Positions 1 through 8,440 of a stretch of 64,000 bases of DNA are shown piece by piece. Both the position numbers and the translations under genes were made by a program. The notes below the pieces were generated by a model that saw nothing but the letters and a program-made list of their open reading frames with translations, was not told where the DNA came from and made no database searches. Every line of letters begins with the position of its first letter. The first letter of the stretch is position 1. The stretch comes from Bog-473 sp963744935. Its GTDB lineage: Bacteria > Actinomycetota > Acidimicrobiia > Acidimicrobiales > RAAP-2. The stretch spans positions 248,001-312,000 of the forward strand of contig CAVUVM010000003.1 of NCBI GenBank assembly GCA_963744935.1, read 5' to 3'.

Positions 1-20
1 CCATGGGCTAGAACATCGGC

Positions 21-1430
21 ATGGCTCGGATCGTTGTGATTGGTGGAGGGATCGTCGGGCTCGGCGCCTCATTGATGTTGGCTCGTGACGGCCATCAGGT
101 CACGGTCCTGGAACGGGATCCGGCGCTGCCCCCGGATCCCGAAGCCGCCTGGGAGGGATGGGAACGGCGTGGCGTGAATCAGTTCCGCCTGCTGCACTTC
201 CTCCAGCCTCGCTACCGGCAATTGATGGAGGCCAACGCTCCCGACGTCGTCGCAGCGCTTCTTGACGAAGGTGCGTTGGTGGTCAATCCGTTTCGTGACG
301 CCCCCGCAGAGGTCACGGGTGGGTTCCGCGAGGGAGACGAACGCCACGATGCGGTGACCGCGCGCCGACCAGTCGCGGAGGCCACGCTCGCGCGGATAGC
401 CGCGGCGACGGACAATCTCGAAGTTCGGCGGAGCGTCGGAGTGGTCGGCCTGTTGACCGGCGATCCGACCGCTGCCGGTGTTCCACACGTCGTAGGAGTA
501 CGGACGGATGCCGGCGAGGACGTGAGGGCTGATTTGGTTGTGGACGCCGCTGGTCGCCGCTCGACGCTTCCCGCCTGGTTGACGGACGTCGGCGCGCAAC
601 CGCCCGTCGAAGAACGCGCCGATTGCGGGTTTGTGTACTTCGGGCGTCACTTCCGCTCAGATGATGGCTCTGTGCCCATGGCGTTCGGACCGTTACTGCA
701 GGACTACGGCACCGTCTCGGTGTTGACGCTTCCAGCGGATAACGGAACGTGGGGCGTTGGGATCATCGCGAGCGCCAAGGACAAAGCGATGCGGTCCCTC
801 AAGAACCTCGACGGGTGGAGCAATGTGATCAAGAGCATGCCGTTGAGTGCGCATTGGCTGGAAGGTGAGCCGCTCGACGATCAGATCGCAGTTATGGCCA
901 AGATCGAGGATCGTCACCGTGCGTTCGTGCTGGACGGCCAGCCGGTCGCGACCGGGGTGGTCGCGTTAGCGGACTCGTGGGCATGTACGAATCCGTCGGT
1001 TGGTCGTGGGATTTCGATCGGCACGATTCATGCGGTCGGCCTGCGTGACCTGTGCCACGACACGCTGGCGGACCCGGTCGCGCTCCAACAACAGTGGCAC
1101 GACGTGACGATTGCGACGGCCGAGCCGTGGTACCGGAGCACGCTCGCGTTCGACGAGGGCCGACTCGCCGAGATCGACGCGCTGGTCGAAGAGCGCCCGC
1201 TTGAACCGACACCCGAGTTCGAGATCGGCAAGGCGCTGGGGGTCGCGGCCGGCAAGGATCCGGAGATGCTGCGTGCGCTCCTCGACCTCGCCGGGGTATT
1301 GGCTCTACCAGAGGAGGTCTTGGGTCGGCCCGGCGTGATCGAGCGAGCCGTCGAGCTCGGCAGCGGCTGGCGCGACGAACCGCTCCCCGGACCGAGCCGC
1401 GAAGAGCTGATCGCGCTCGTCGCCTCATAG
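21..1430 (+). CDS. FAD-dependent monooxygenase/oxidoreductase
   Basis: The 469-residue product starts with a dinucleotide-binding fold: GGGIVG at residues 8-13 gives the G-x-G-x-x-G motif, followed by E31 where the FAD ribose is normally held. A second conserved patch (DAAGRRS, near residue 180) and a late GRGIS segment fit group A flavin monooxygenases, including squalene/styrene epoxidase-like proteins. The likely job is NAD(P)H- or flavin-dependent oxygenation of an unknown small hydrophobic substrate in the cytosol. An epoxide-hydrolase-like gene begins 23 bases downstream, which suggests an oxygenation plus hydrolysis pair (inference). The ATG at 21 is used because it directly precedes the FAD motif. 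The substrate cannot be read from sequence. Confidence 0.8.
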   Translation: MARIVVIGGGIVGLGASLMLARDGHQVTVLERDPALPPDPEAAWEGWERRGVNQFRLLHFLQPRYRQLMEANAPDVVAALLDEGALVVNPFRDAPAEVTGGFREGDERHDAVTARRPVAEATLARIAAATDNLEVRRSVGVVGLLTGDPTAAGVPHVVGVRTDAGEDVRADLVVDAAGRRSTLPAWLTDVGAQPPVEERADCGFVYFGRHFRSDDGSVPMAFGPLLQDYGTVSVLTLPADNGTWGVGIIASAKDKAMRSLKNLDGWSNVIKSMPLSAHWLEGEPLDDQIAVMAKIEDRHRAFVLDGQPVATGVVALADSWACTNPSVGRGISIGTIHAVGLRDLCHDTLADPVALQQQWHDVTIATAEPWYRSTLAFDEGRLAEIDALVEERPLEPTPEFEIGKALGVAAGKDPEMLRALLDLAGVLALPEEVLGRPGVIERAVELGSGWRDEPLPGPSREELIALVAS

Positions 1431-1453
1431 ACCCGAATTGGAAAGGACTGTTG

Positions 1454-2266
1454 ATGAAGGTCGATTCGAACGGCGTGCAACTCGATGTGCAGGTCGAGGG
1501 CGCGGGCAAGCCCATCGTGTTGTTACATGGGTTTCCTGACTCGAAGCGTCTGTGGGCCAAACAGGTCCCTGAGTTGGTCGATGCTGGTTTTCAAGTCATC
1601 GTGCCCGACCAGCGCGGCTTCGGATCGAGCGACAAGCCCGCCGATGTCGACGCCTACGCCATCCCGTTCCTTGCGATCGATGTGACAGCCATCCTTGACG
1701 CGCTTTCGATTGAACGGGCCCATGTCGTCGGTCACGACTGGGGCGCAGCTGTCGCGTGGGCCACCGCGTCGTTCGCGCCCGAGCGTGTCGATCACCTGGT
1801 CGCCTTGTCCGTCGGGCATCCCAGCTCCTTCGGTGGTGCCGGCATGACCCAGCGCGAGAAGTCCTGGTACATGCTGCTGTTCCAATTCGCCGGTGTCGCC
1901 GAACACTGGCTCTCAGCCAACAGCTGGGCCGGTATGCGCGAATGGTCTCAACATCCCGACGTGGACGCGGTCGTGGGCGACCTCGAACGCGATGGCTCAC
2001 TGACCACCGGACTGAATTGGTACCGCGCGAACATCACCCCCGAAGCGTTCGTCGGCCCGCCGATGGAACTTCCACCCATTCAAGCCCCGGCCATGGGCGT
2101 CTGGAGTAGCGGCGACTTCGCTCTGACCGAAGCCCAGATGACCGGCTCCGCCGAGTTCTGCACACACGGTTTCCGATACGAGCGCATCGACGGCCCGGGG
2201 CACTGGATGCAAATCGAAGCACCCGACAAGGTCAACGGTCTACTCCTGGATTTCCTCCCCGCCTGA
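1454..2266 (+). CDS. alpha/beta hydrolase, epoxide hydrolase-like
   Basis: This 270-residue alpha/beta hydrolase has the HGFP oxyanion motif at residues 25-28 and a GHDWG nucleophile elbow at 93-97, with Asp95 in place of the serine found in esterases. The Asp nucleophile and the D-W-G sequence are typical of soluble epoxide hydrolases and haloalkane dehalogenases. A late GPGHW supplies the catalytic His near residue 250. The ATG at 1454 is preferred over the TTG at 1451 because GGAAAGGA lies about 6 bases upstream. It follows the flavin monooxygenase closely and probably shares its transcript. Its 3' end overlaps the convergent methyltransferase gene by 27 bases. The substrate is unknown. 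Confidence 0.82.
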   Translation: MKVDSNGVQLDVQVEGAGKPIVLLHGFPDSKRLWAKQVPELVDAGFQVIVPDQRGFGSSDKPADVDAYAIPFLAIDVTAILDALSIERAHVVGHDWGAAVAWATASFAPERVDHLVALSVGHPSSFGGAGMTQREKSWYMLLFQFAGVAEHWLSANSWAGMREWSQHPDVDAVVGDLERDGSLTTGLNWYRANITPEAFVGPPMELPPIQAPAMGVWSSGDFALTEAQMTGSAEFCTHGFRYERIDGPGHWMQIEAPDKVNGLLLDFLPA

Positions 2267-3094
2267 AACCAATGCCGGGGCGGAGGGCACCGGGCCAAAG
2301 TGGGCGGAGTCACAAGCAGGGCGAGCTAGATCTTTCTTCGCGCGCCAGACTTCTTCGCACGGCCACTGGTTGGCCCACCACGCCTCGACGAAGCCGTACC
2401 GCGACGTGGCACCTGGTGGCGGCCAGAGCTCGATCAGATCGAGGATCTCGAACCCGCTCCGTCTCAGTAACCGGATCCAGTCGCCGTGGCCAAGGTGAAA
2501 TTCGACTGTCGGGTCATCTGGCCACTCGAAGCGGTGCATACCGAGGTGGGGACGGCGGAGCTCCGCAGTGGCCGGAGTCTCATCCTCGTCGGGGACACAG
2601 AGCATCAGCAGCGTGCTGTTCCCGAGGAAGACGAGTTCGCCTCCGCGCCGGAGCAGACGGGAAGCCTCGGGTATCCAGGCGTACGGATCGGCCCAGATTG
2701 CCGCCCCGTATTCACTGATGACCAGATCGAACGAGCTGTCAGCCAGGGGGACGTTCTCGCCCGAGGCCCGCAGGAGGGGGAACGAGATTCCGAACTCCTC
2801 TTGGAACCGGCGGGCGATCCCAAGTTGGCCGGCAGAGGGGTCGACCCCTACGGGCGTGGCTCCACGACGAGCCAGCCATGCCGAGACGTACGCCGTGCCG
2901 CATCCGAGTTCGAGCGTGTTCTTGCCCTGGAGATCGCCGGGGAGCAGGCGCACCGTTCGCTCCGGCACCGCAAAGATTCCCCAGGTGGGCTCAACCGCTG
3001 ACCAGCCTCGACGGGCTGTCCGCACCTGATCGTCGTGACGCTCGTCCCACGCCGCCGCGTTGACCTCGATGTAGTTCAGCCGTCCTTTGTTCAC
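2240..3094 (-). CDS. class I SAM-dependent methyltransferase
   Basis: The product carries the class I methyltransferase motif I, ELGCGTAY, followed about 20 residues later by GVDPS (SAM ribose contact) and then FDLVISEYG and LLRRGGELVF for motifs II and III. This is the Methyltransf_11 arrangement of UbiE-like small-molecule methylases. Length is about 284 residues from the GTG at 3094. A longer in-frame start at 3127 and a shorter one near the conserved N-Y-I-E-V-N stretch are also possible, because no strong ribosome binding site decides between them. It converges on the upstream hydrolase gene and overlaps its end. The substrate is unknown. Confidence 0.78.
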   Translation of the reverse strand: MNKGRLNYIEVNAAAWDERHDDQVRTARRGWSAVEPTWGIFAVPERTVRLLPGDLQGKNTLELGCGTAYVSAWLARRGATPVGVDPSAGQLGIARRFQEEFGISFPLLRASGENVPLADSSFDLVISEYGAAIWADPYAWIPEASRLLRRGGELVFLGNSTLLMLCVPDEDETPATAELRRPHLGMHRFEWPDDPTVEFHLGHGDWIRLLRRSGFEILDLIELWPPPGATSRYGFVEAWWANQWPCEEVWRAKKDLARPACDSAHFGPVPSAPALVSGGEEIQE

Positions 3095-3301
3095 GAGACC
3101 CAGGCTAAGACACGCACTCGACGTCACCGAGGTCTCACGAGTCGCGGCGGTTGTCAGCGACGATGGACACTCGACAGCGCCGCCGCAACCGCCCGGCGGG
3201 CGCGTCAGAGTCCGCGCGTGCTCAGAGAGGCGCGACTGCGGCGTGGTGGAAGCGGCGGAAGTGGCGGACGTTGAGGGCCGAGCCGAAGGCTCAGCCGGAC
3301 A

Positions 3302-4586
3302 TCATTTTCGTGGTGGCCGCCACGCGGGTGAGGGCGAGGACACGAAGACGTGTCCCTGCGGGCTGATGAACCTGACCTCGCCTTGCGCGTCGCCGTCGAG
3401 CTTCCAGCCGAGCTCGTGCACCCGGCTGTGGTGGGCGACGCACAGCGTCAAGAGGTTCGACATGATCGTGGGACCCTGCTTCGATGCCCAGACGACGTGA
3501 TGGATGTCGGTCACCGTGCGACAGCCACACCCGGGGAACCGGCACCCGTTGTCCCGTCGCCGGATCTCGATCTGCTGTGCCGCCGTCGGATCCCGGACCA
3601 GTGTCTTCTGGTCCAGGCACGCGCCGTCGGGGGCGTCGAACGACAACGTGATGTCAGCGCTGCACGCCAGACGCCGCGCGACCTCGGCCGAGATCGGGCC
3701 GACGCCCGCGATCGAAGCGTGGCCATAGCCATCCCCGTAGAGAAGCCGCTCGAGGTCGGTGTGGACCACCATGGAGACCTGGGCGCTGCGGTGGCCCGGC
3801 GCGTCGTCAGCCTCTGTTCGGCTCGGCTCGGTGCCCGAACGGCGCACCGTGCCACTCGGCCCGCTCCTGCGACTCCGCCGGCCGCGTTCGATGCAGATGT
3901 CGAGCAGCGCATCGGCGCAACGGCTCTCGAACCGGGCGTAGTCGGGGTCACTCGCGCTCGGGGTGATCGTGGCGGCGAGCACGCCCGGCGATGGCGGCCT
4001 TCACGAGCGCGTAGGCGTCCTTGGTCAACTGCGCCCAGAGCAGACAGCGGTCGTCGTCGAAACGCACGAAGCGGCGCCGGAAGTGTTGCGCCGATTGTGC
4101 ATCCGACGTGCCGTTGACCTCGGCCGCCAACTGGTGGGCCTGCTTGGGCGTCCAATGTTCGGAGGCCCGGGCCAGGTGCGCGTCGGTGTCGGGGGTGGCG
4201 ACCGCGGCGAGGGGCGCAAACACATCGAGCGTCAGGCGGCCGTCGGCCAGTGCGCCTGAGAGGGCGGGCAACTCCCCCACCCGTGCGGCCGACTCCACGA
4301 GCGTGCGCGCCCGGGCCCGGCTGACGTGGCAGCGGGCAACGAGCCAGTCGCGCATCGAAAGCGAGCCGTCGCCGCGCCACGCCTCGGCCTGGTCGAACTC
4401 CGCGATCTCGCGCAGCATGGCGCCCTCGTGCTCGGAGATCACGCGCTGGTGGGCGGGGATGCTCTCCGCCAACTCCATCGAGCGGGCGTCATTGCCGTAG
4501 TGACGGCTGAGGGGCCGGGTCTTGCGGCGGCCGGGCGTCAGGCCGCCGACCGAGGTGGAAGTCGAAGCCGAGGCGGTCTTGCCCAT
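3302..4586 (-). CDS. DUF222/HNH endonuclease (13E12 family), frameshifted
   Basis: Two adjacent reading frames together make one protein of the actinobacterial 13E12 repeat family. The upstream piece (4586 down to 3948) is the helical DUF222 domain, with REIAEFDQAEAWR and a typical end DAYALVKAAIAG. The downstream piece (from about 3982 to 3302) resumes with SRCADALLDI and ends in the HNH nuclease core: CRFPGC, then DIHHV, then N-L-L-T-L-C and H-H-S-R-V-H. Intact relatives read straight through, so a one-base shift lies between about 3950 and 3985. Family members are multicopy and often considered mobile, but I see no terminal repeats here. It may be a pseudogene, or the shift may be a sequencing error. 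Confidence 0.8.
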
Positions 4587-4628
4587 ATGCCTTGAACGGT
4601 CGGCACGGACGGGCGGAGTGAACGAGGG

Positions 4629-5486
4629 CTACGGGAAGACGACGGTCTTGGTGCCGTTCAGCAGGATCCTGTCCTGGAGGTGCCAGCGCAGCCCGCGCGA
4701 GAGGACCTGGCGCTCCACGTCGCGGCCGACGCGGCGCATCTCCTCGGCCGAGTCGCCGTGGTCGACGCGCCGGGTGTCCTGCTCGATGATCGGCCCCTCG
4801 TCGAGGTCGGGCGTCACGTAGTGACACGTGGCGCCGATCAGCTTCACGCCGCGCTCGTAGGCCTGGTGATAGGGGCGGGCGCCGGCGAAGGACGGCAGGA
4901 ACGAGTGATGGATGTTGATGATGCGCCCGAGGCGGTTGGCGCAAAAGGACGGGGGGAGGATCTGCATGTATCGAGCGAGCACGACCAGGTCGGCGTGCTC
5001 CTTCTCGAGGATCTCCTCCATCTCTGCGAACGCGGCGGCTTTCGCCTCGGGCTCCTTGCCGACCGGCACGTAGCGGAACGTCACGCCGTGCCATTCGACG
5101 AGGCCGCGCAGGTCCTCGTGGTTGGCGATCACGCAGGGGATGTCGCACTCGAGCTCGCCCGCCCGCCAGCGGTACAACAGGTCGGCCAGGCAGTGGTCCT
5201 CCTTGCTCGAGAAGAGCACGACCCGCTTTGGCACGTCGGTGTCGCTGAGGTGCCACTGCATGTCGAACTCCGCCGCGACGTGCTCGAAGGCTGCGGCCAG
5301 CTCGTCGGGCCCGAAGGGCAGGGACTGGGCGACGATCTCGATCCGTAAGAAGAACTGCCCCGAGTCGAGGTCCGCGTGCTGGGCCGCCTCAATGACCGAC
5401 CCGCCGAGCGACGCGATGAGGCCGGTGACGGCCGCCACGATGCCGACGCGGTCCGGGCACGTGATGGTGAGGATGTATCGACGCAT
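4629..5486 (-). CDS. purU: formyltetrahydrofolate deformylase
   Basis: This 285-residue enzyme hydrolyses 10-formyl-THF to formate and THF, feeding formate to purine synthesis and balancing one-carbon pools. It begins with an ACT domain (MRRYILTITCPDRVG, about residues 1-80) and continues with a formyltransferase fold holding IINIHHSFLPSF, with the catalytic Asn and His, and the later PDLDEGPI segment with the catalytic Asp. An in-frame start lies 46 codons upstream, but the ATG at 5486 matches the family N-terminus exactly. The gene follows pdxT on the same strand with a 65-base gap containing a CTCCTAGGAG palindrome. Length and motifs are standard. Confidence 0.95.
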   Translation of the reverse strand: MRRYILTITCPDRVGIVAAVTGLIASLGGSVIEAAQHADLDSGQFFLRIEIVAQSLPFGPDELAAAFEHVAAEFDMQWHLSDTDVPKRVVLFSSKEDHCLADLLYRWRAGELECDIPCVIANHEDLRGLVEWHGVTFRYVPVGKEPEAKAAAFAEMEEILEKEHADLVVLARYMQILPPSFCANRLGRIINIHHSFLPSFAGARPYHQAYERGVKLIGATCHYVTPDLDEGPIIEQDTRRVDHGDSAEEMRRVGRDVERQVLSRGLRWHLQDRILLNGTKTVVFP

Positions 5487-5551
5487 GTGAGCCCTGGCCC
5501 TGCTGTTAGCTCCTAGGAGTCCCTGGGTCTTTCGATCGTCAGTTTCGCCCG

Positions 5552-6229
5552 CTACCTGAAGAAACCGGCCTCTGTGCCGCTGCGCTCGTGCGTGGCTCGG
5601 GCGGCACGGGACCCCGCCCCGCACAGCTCGGCGAAAATCCTGTGCACCCGCCGGTCCGGCGTGAGCTCGGGGTGGAACGACGAGGCAAGCACGGGGCCCT
5701 GGCGCACCAGGACGGGGACCCCGTCGAGGGAGGCCAGGACGTCGACCTCGTCCCCCACCGAGACGATCAGTGGGGCCCGGATGAAGACGGCGGGGAGCGG
5801 CGGGCCCTCCCCGGACCCGAGCACGAGATCGGCTTCGAACGACTGCGCCTGGCGCCCATAGCCGTTGCGGCGGACCGCCGCATCGAGGATGCCGAAGAAG
5901 CGCTGGTCGGCCCGGCCGTCGAGCACCTCAGAAGCCACAAGGATGAGCCCGGCGCACGTCCCGAAGACGGGCAGGGGCGACGCCAGCTTCAGCCGGGCCG
6001 CGATCGCATCGAAGAGCCCGGTCGATTCGAGCAACATCGACAGGGTCGTGGACTCGCCCCCCGGGATGATGAGGCCGTCGAGGCCGTCGAGGTCCGACGG
6101 GCTCTTGACGCGTCGGCCCTCGCACCCGACGTCGTCGAGCGCGGCCAGGTGCTCACGGACGTCGCCTTGGAGGTCGAGGACGCCGATCACGGGACCGGTT
6201 GGGTCGGCGACCTCGGGCCCCGCTACCAC
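5552..6229 (-). CDS. pdxT: PLP synthase glutaminase subunit
   Basis: PdxT hydrolyses glutamine and passes ammonia to PdxS for pyridoxal 5'-phosphate synthesis. The 225-residue protein has the PGGES motif near residue 57, the nucleophile Cys92 in FGTCAG, and the His186/Glu188 pair in SFHPE, so the class I amidotransferase triad is complete. The start is a GTG at 6229 that overlaps the pdxS stop codon by seven bases, which implies translational coupling. The last 25 residues after the catalytic pair are Arg-rich and longer than in most relatives. The pairing with pdxS is the usual DXP-independent vitamin B6 operon. Confidence 0.95.
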   Translation of the reverse strand: MVAGPEVADPTGPVIGVLDLQGDVREHLAALDDVGCEGRRVKSPSDLDGLDGLIIPGGESTTLSMLLESTGLFDAIAARLKLASPLPVFGTCAGLILVASEVLDGRADQRFFGILDAAVRRNGYGRQAQSFEADLVLGSGEGPPLPAVFIRAPLIVSVGDEVDVLASLDGVPVLVRQGPVLASSFHPELTPDRRVHRIFAELCGAGSRAARATHERSGTEAGFFR

Positions 6230-7098
6230 CCCCGGTCGGCTAGATGCTCGCCGTACTGCGCCTCGTCCAGCCCCCGCATGGCCTCACCCAGGCCGCGGGA
6301 CACCTTCGCCACGTGGTCCGGATCCTGGTAGTGCGCGGTCGCCTCGACCACCGCCGACGCCATCCGTGCCGGGTCCGACGACTTGAAGATCCCCGAGCCC
6401 ACGAACACCGCCTGCGCGCCGAGCTGCATGACCAGCGCAGCATCGGCCGGCGTGGCGATCCCGCCGGCACAGAACAGCGGCACGGGCAGCCGGCCCGTCT
6501 CGTGCAGTTCCTGCACCAGGCCCACCGGCGCGGCCAGTTCCTTGGCCCAGCCGTACAGCTCGGCCGGATCGGCCTGCGTGATGGCCCGGATCGACCCGAG
6601 GATGGAACGCAGGTGCCGCACCGCCTCGACGATGTTCCCGGTCCCGGCCTCGCCCTTGGAGCGGATCATGGCCGCGCCCTCCGACACCCGCCGCAGCGCC
6701 TCGCCGAGGTTGGTGGCGCCGCACACGAAGGGCACCGTGAAGGGCCACTTGTCGATGTGGTACGCCTCGTCGGCCGGCGTGAGGACCTCGGACTCGTCGA
6801 TGAAGTCGACGCCCAGCGACTGCAGCACCTGGGCCTCGGCGAAGTGCCCGATGCGTGCCTTGGCCATCACGGGCACGGTCACCGCCTCGATGATCCCCTC
6901 GATCAGCACCGGGTCGCTCATGCGCGCCACCCCGCCGTCGCGCCGGATGTCGGCCGGCACCCGCTCGAGCGCCATGACCGACACGGCGCCGGCGTCCTCG
7001 GCGATCTTGGCCTGCTCGGCATTGACGACGTCCATGATGACGCCGCCGCGGAGCATGTCCGCCAACCCTCGCTTCACGGTGAAGGTTCCGGTGGTCAT
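6223..7098 (-). CDS. pdxS: PLP synthase, lyase subunit
   Basis: PdxS condenses ribose 5-phosphate, glyceraldehyde 3-phosphate and ammonia into pyridoxal 5'-phosphate as a dodecameric TIM-barrel enzyme. The 291-residue sequence carries the first Schiff-base lysine, Lys80 in VMAKARIGH, and the transfer lysine Lys148 in RSKGEAGTGN. The phosphate loop FVGSGIFKS is near the end. Length and motif spacing match the family closely. It is the upstream gene of the pdxS-pdxT pair and lies just downstream of an M48 protease gene on the same strand. Confidence 0.97.
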   Translation of the reverse strand: MTTGTFTVKRGLADMLRGGVIMDVVNAEQAKIAEDAGAVSVMALERVPADIRRDGGVARMSDPVLIEGIIEAVTVPVMAKARIGHFAEAQVLQSLGVDFIDESEVLTPADEAYHIDKWPFTVPFVCGATNLGEALRRVSEGAAMIRSKGEAGTGNIVEAVRHLRSILGSIRAITQADPAELYGWAKELAAPVGLVQELHETGRLPVPLFCAGGIATPADAALVMQLGAQAVFVGSGIFKSSDPARMASAVVEATAHYQDPDHVAKVSRGLGEAMRGLDEAQYGEHLADRGW

Positions 7099-7133
7099 GG
7101 CCCCAGTCTACGAGGCGAGCCGGCCGCCCCTTC

Positions 7134-8396
7134 TCACCACTCGCTCAGTGCGGCGGCCCTCACCGATGTGGCATCGAGGTCGCCTGGGACGAGCGGGTCG
7201 TCCCGGTGCCCCACCGACGGGTCGATCCACACCCAGCGGGTCGATCCGAAGCGGGAGGGCGAGGCGAAGAGCGAGCCTTCCCTGGGGCTGGGCGCCTCGA
7301 TCATCATGCGCAGCGCGGCCAACAGGCCGCGCGGGTAGAGGACGGCGGACGCGCCCACGACGTCGGCTCGATACTCGCGGCTCTCGCCCACACAGCGCCG
7401 CAGCGTGCGCTCGCCCCCAAAGAGCGTGGCGAGGGTGATGCCGACACAGGACACGCCGTTGTCCCCGCGCTTCACGTGGGCCAGCTCGTGGGCGATGACG
7501 CCTTCGAGCTCGATGGGATCCACCCGGCGCAGCAGGCCCGTCGTGACGACGAGGTCGGAGCGCTGGGCGTCGCGGCCGAGCGCGCAGGCATTGGGCACCT
7601 CGTCCTCGACGACATGCAGCATGGGCATGGCGAGCCCAAAGGTCGCGCAGAGCCCGTCGGTCAGGTTGTAGAGGCGGGGATCGTCTTGTTCGTCGATGGG
7701 GACGGCGCCGATACGGCGCAGCGCCACCGAGGGTGCGAGCCGCCAGAGGCCGTACATGACGGCTGCACCGACGACGAGGAGTGCGACGATGCCAACGATC
7801 GGGTCGACCGAGACCCCCAAGAGGATGCCGATCAGGAGCGCGGGGACGACTGCGGTCCAGGTGCACAAGCGGATCGCCCGGCGTCGGTTCGCCGCGACCT
7901 CACCGGGGTAGACCCGTGGCGCGCCGAGGCTCGGTCGGACGTTGAGCGGCGCGGGAGCTGGGGCCGGCGCGAGAGCCACCGAGGTGCGCGGCTGCCCGCT
8001 GCGGGTGCCTGGACTCGGGCTCGAGCGTGAGCGGTTCCGATTGCCGCCCCTGTTGGAGCCTTGGCGCTGGTTCTGTCGCTGGCCTTGGCCTTGGCCCAGG
8101 CGTTGTTGCCCGCCGCCACCCGTCTGGCCTTTCCTCTTCGCGCTTCCGTTGGCGTTGGCACCACCGCCGGCGCCGCCACCGCCCGCTCGACCACCAGATG
8201 CCTGGCCGCCGCTGCCCGCGCTCCCGGCAGGCCGGTTCTTGTTCCGGTTCCGATTGCGATTTCGGTTGCGATTGCGGCTGTTGCCACCGCCGGCACCACC
8301 GTTGGCGCTGCGGCCACCACTGCCGCCGCCGCCGCTGCTGCTTCCGCTGCCGCCGGGTGGCCCGGACGGACCGGGGTTGTCGCTCTGCTCGGCCAT
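7134..8396 (-). CDS. M48-family membrane metalloprotease with Asn/Arg-rich N-terminus
   Basis: The C-terminal half is an M48 (HtpX-like) zinc protease with the HELAH motif at residues 303-307, preceded by PIELEGVIA and followed by KRGDNG and a downstream E-Y-R-A-D that provides the third zinc ligand. Two hydrophobic segments (about residues 175-215) precede the catalytic domain. The first 150 or so residues are low complexity, rich in Gly, Asn, Arg and Ser, with an alternating Asn-Arg run, and probably form a disordered cytoplasmic or RNA-binding-like tail. It sits between pimA and pdxS on the same strand. It may act in membrane protein quality control, but the tail's role is unknown. Confidence 0.85.
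   Translation of the reverse strand: MAEQSDNPGPSGPPGGSGSSSGGGGSGGRSANGGAGGGNSRNRNRNRNRNRNKNRPAGSAGSGGQASGGRAGGGGAGGGANANGSAKRKGQTGGGGQQRLGQGQGQRQNQRQGSNRGGNRNRSRSSPSPGTRSGQPRTSVALAPAPAPAPLNVRPSLGAPRVYPGEVAANRRRAIRLCTWTAVVPALLIGILLGVSVDPIVGIVALLVVGAAVMYGLWRLAPSVALRRIGAVPIDEQDDPRLYNLTDGLCATFGLAMPMLHVVEDEVPNACALGRDAQRSDLVVTTGLLRRVDPIELEGVIAHELAHVKRGDNGVSCVGITLATLFGGERTLRRCVGESREYRADVVGASAVLYPRGLLAALRMMIEAPSPREGSLFASPSRFGSTRWVWIDPSVGHRDDPLVPGDLDATSVRAAALSEW
8236..8283. repeat. hexameric repeat coding Asn-Arg dipeptides
   Basis: A degenerate six-base periodicity (variants of GTTCCG and ATTGCG on the plus strand) encodes the alternating Asn-Arg run of the M48 protease tail. It is a potential site for in-frame length variation. 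Confidence 0.7.
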
Positions 8397-8440
8397 GGGA
8401 CGCCCAGCCTAGGACACCAGCCGATCGCGGCCTCGACCAT

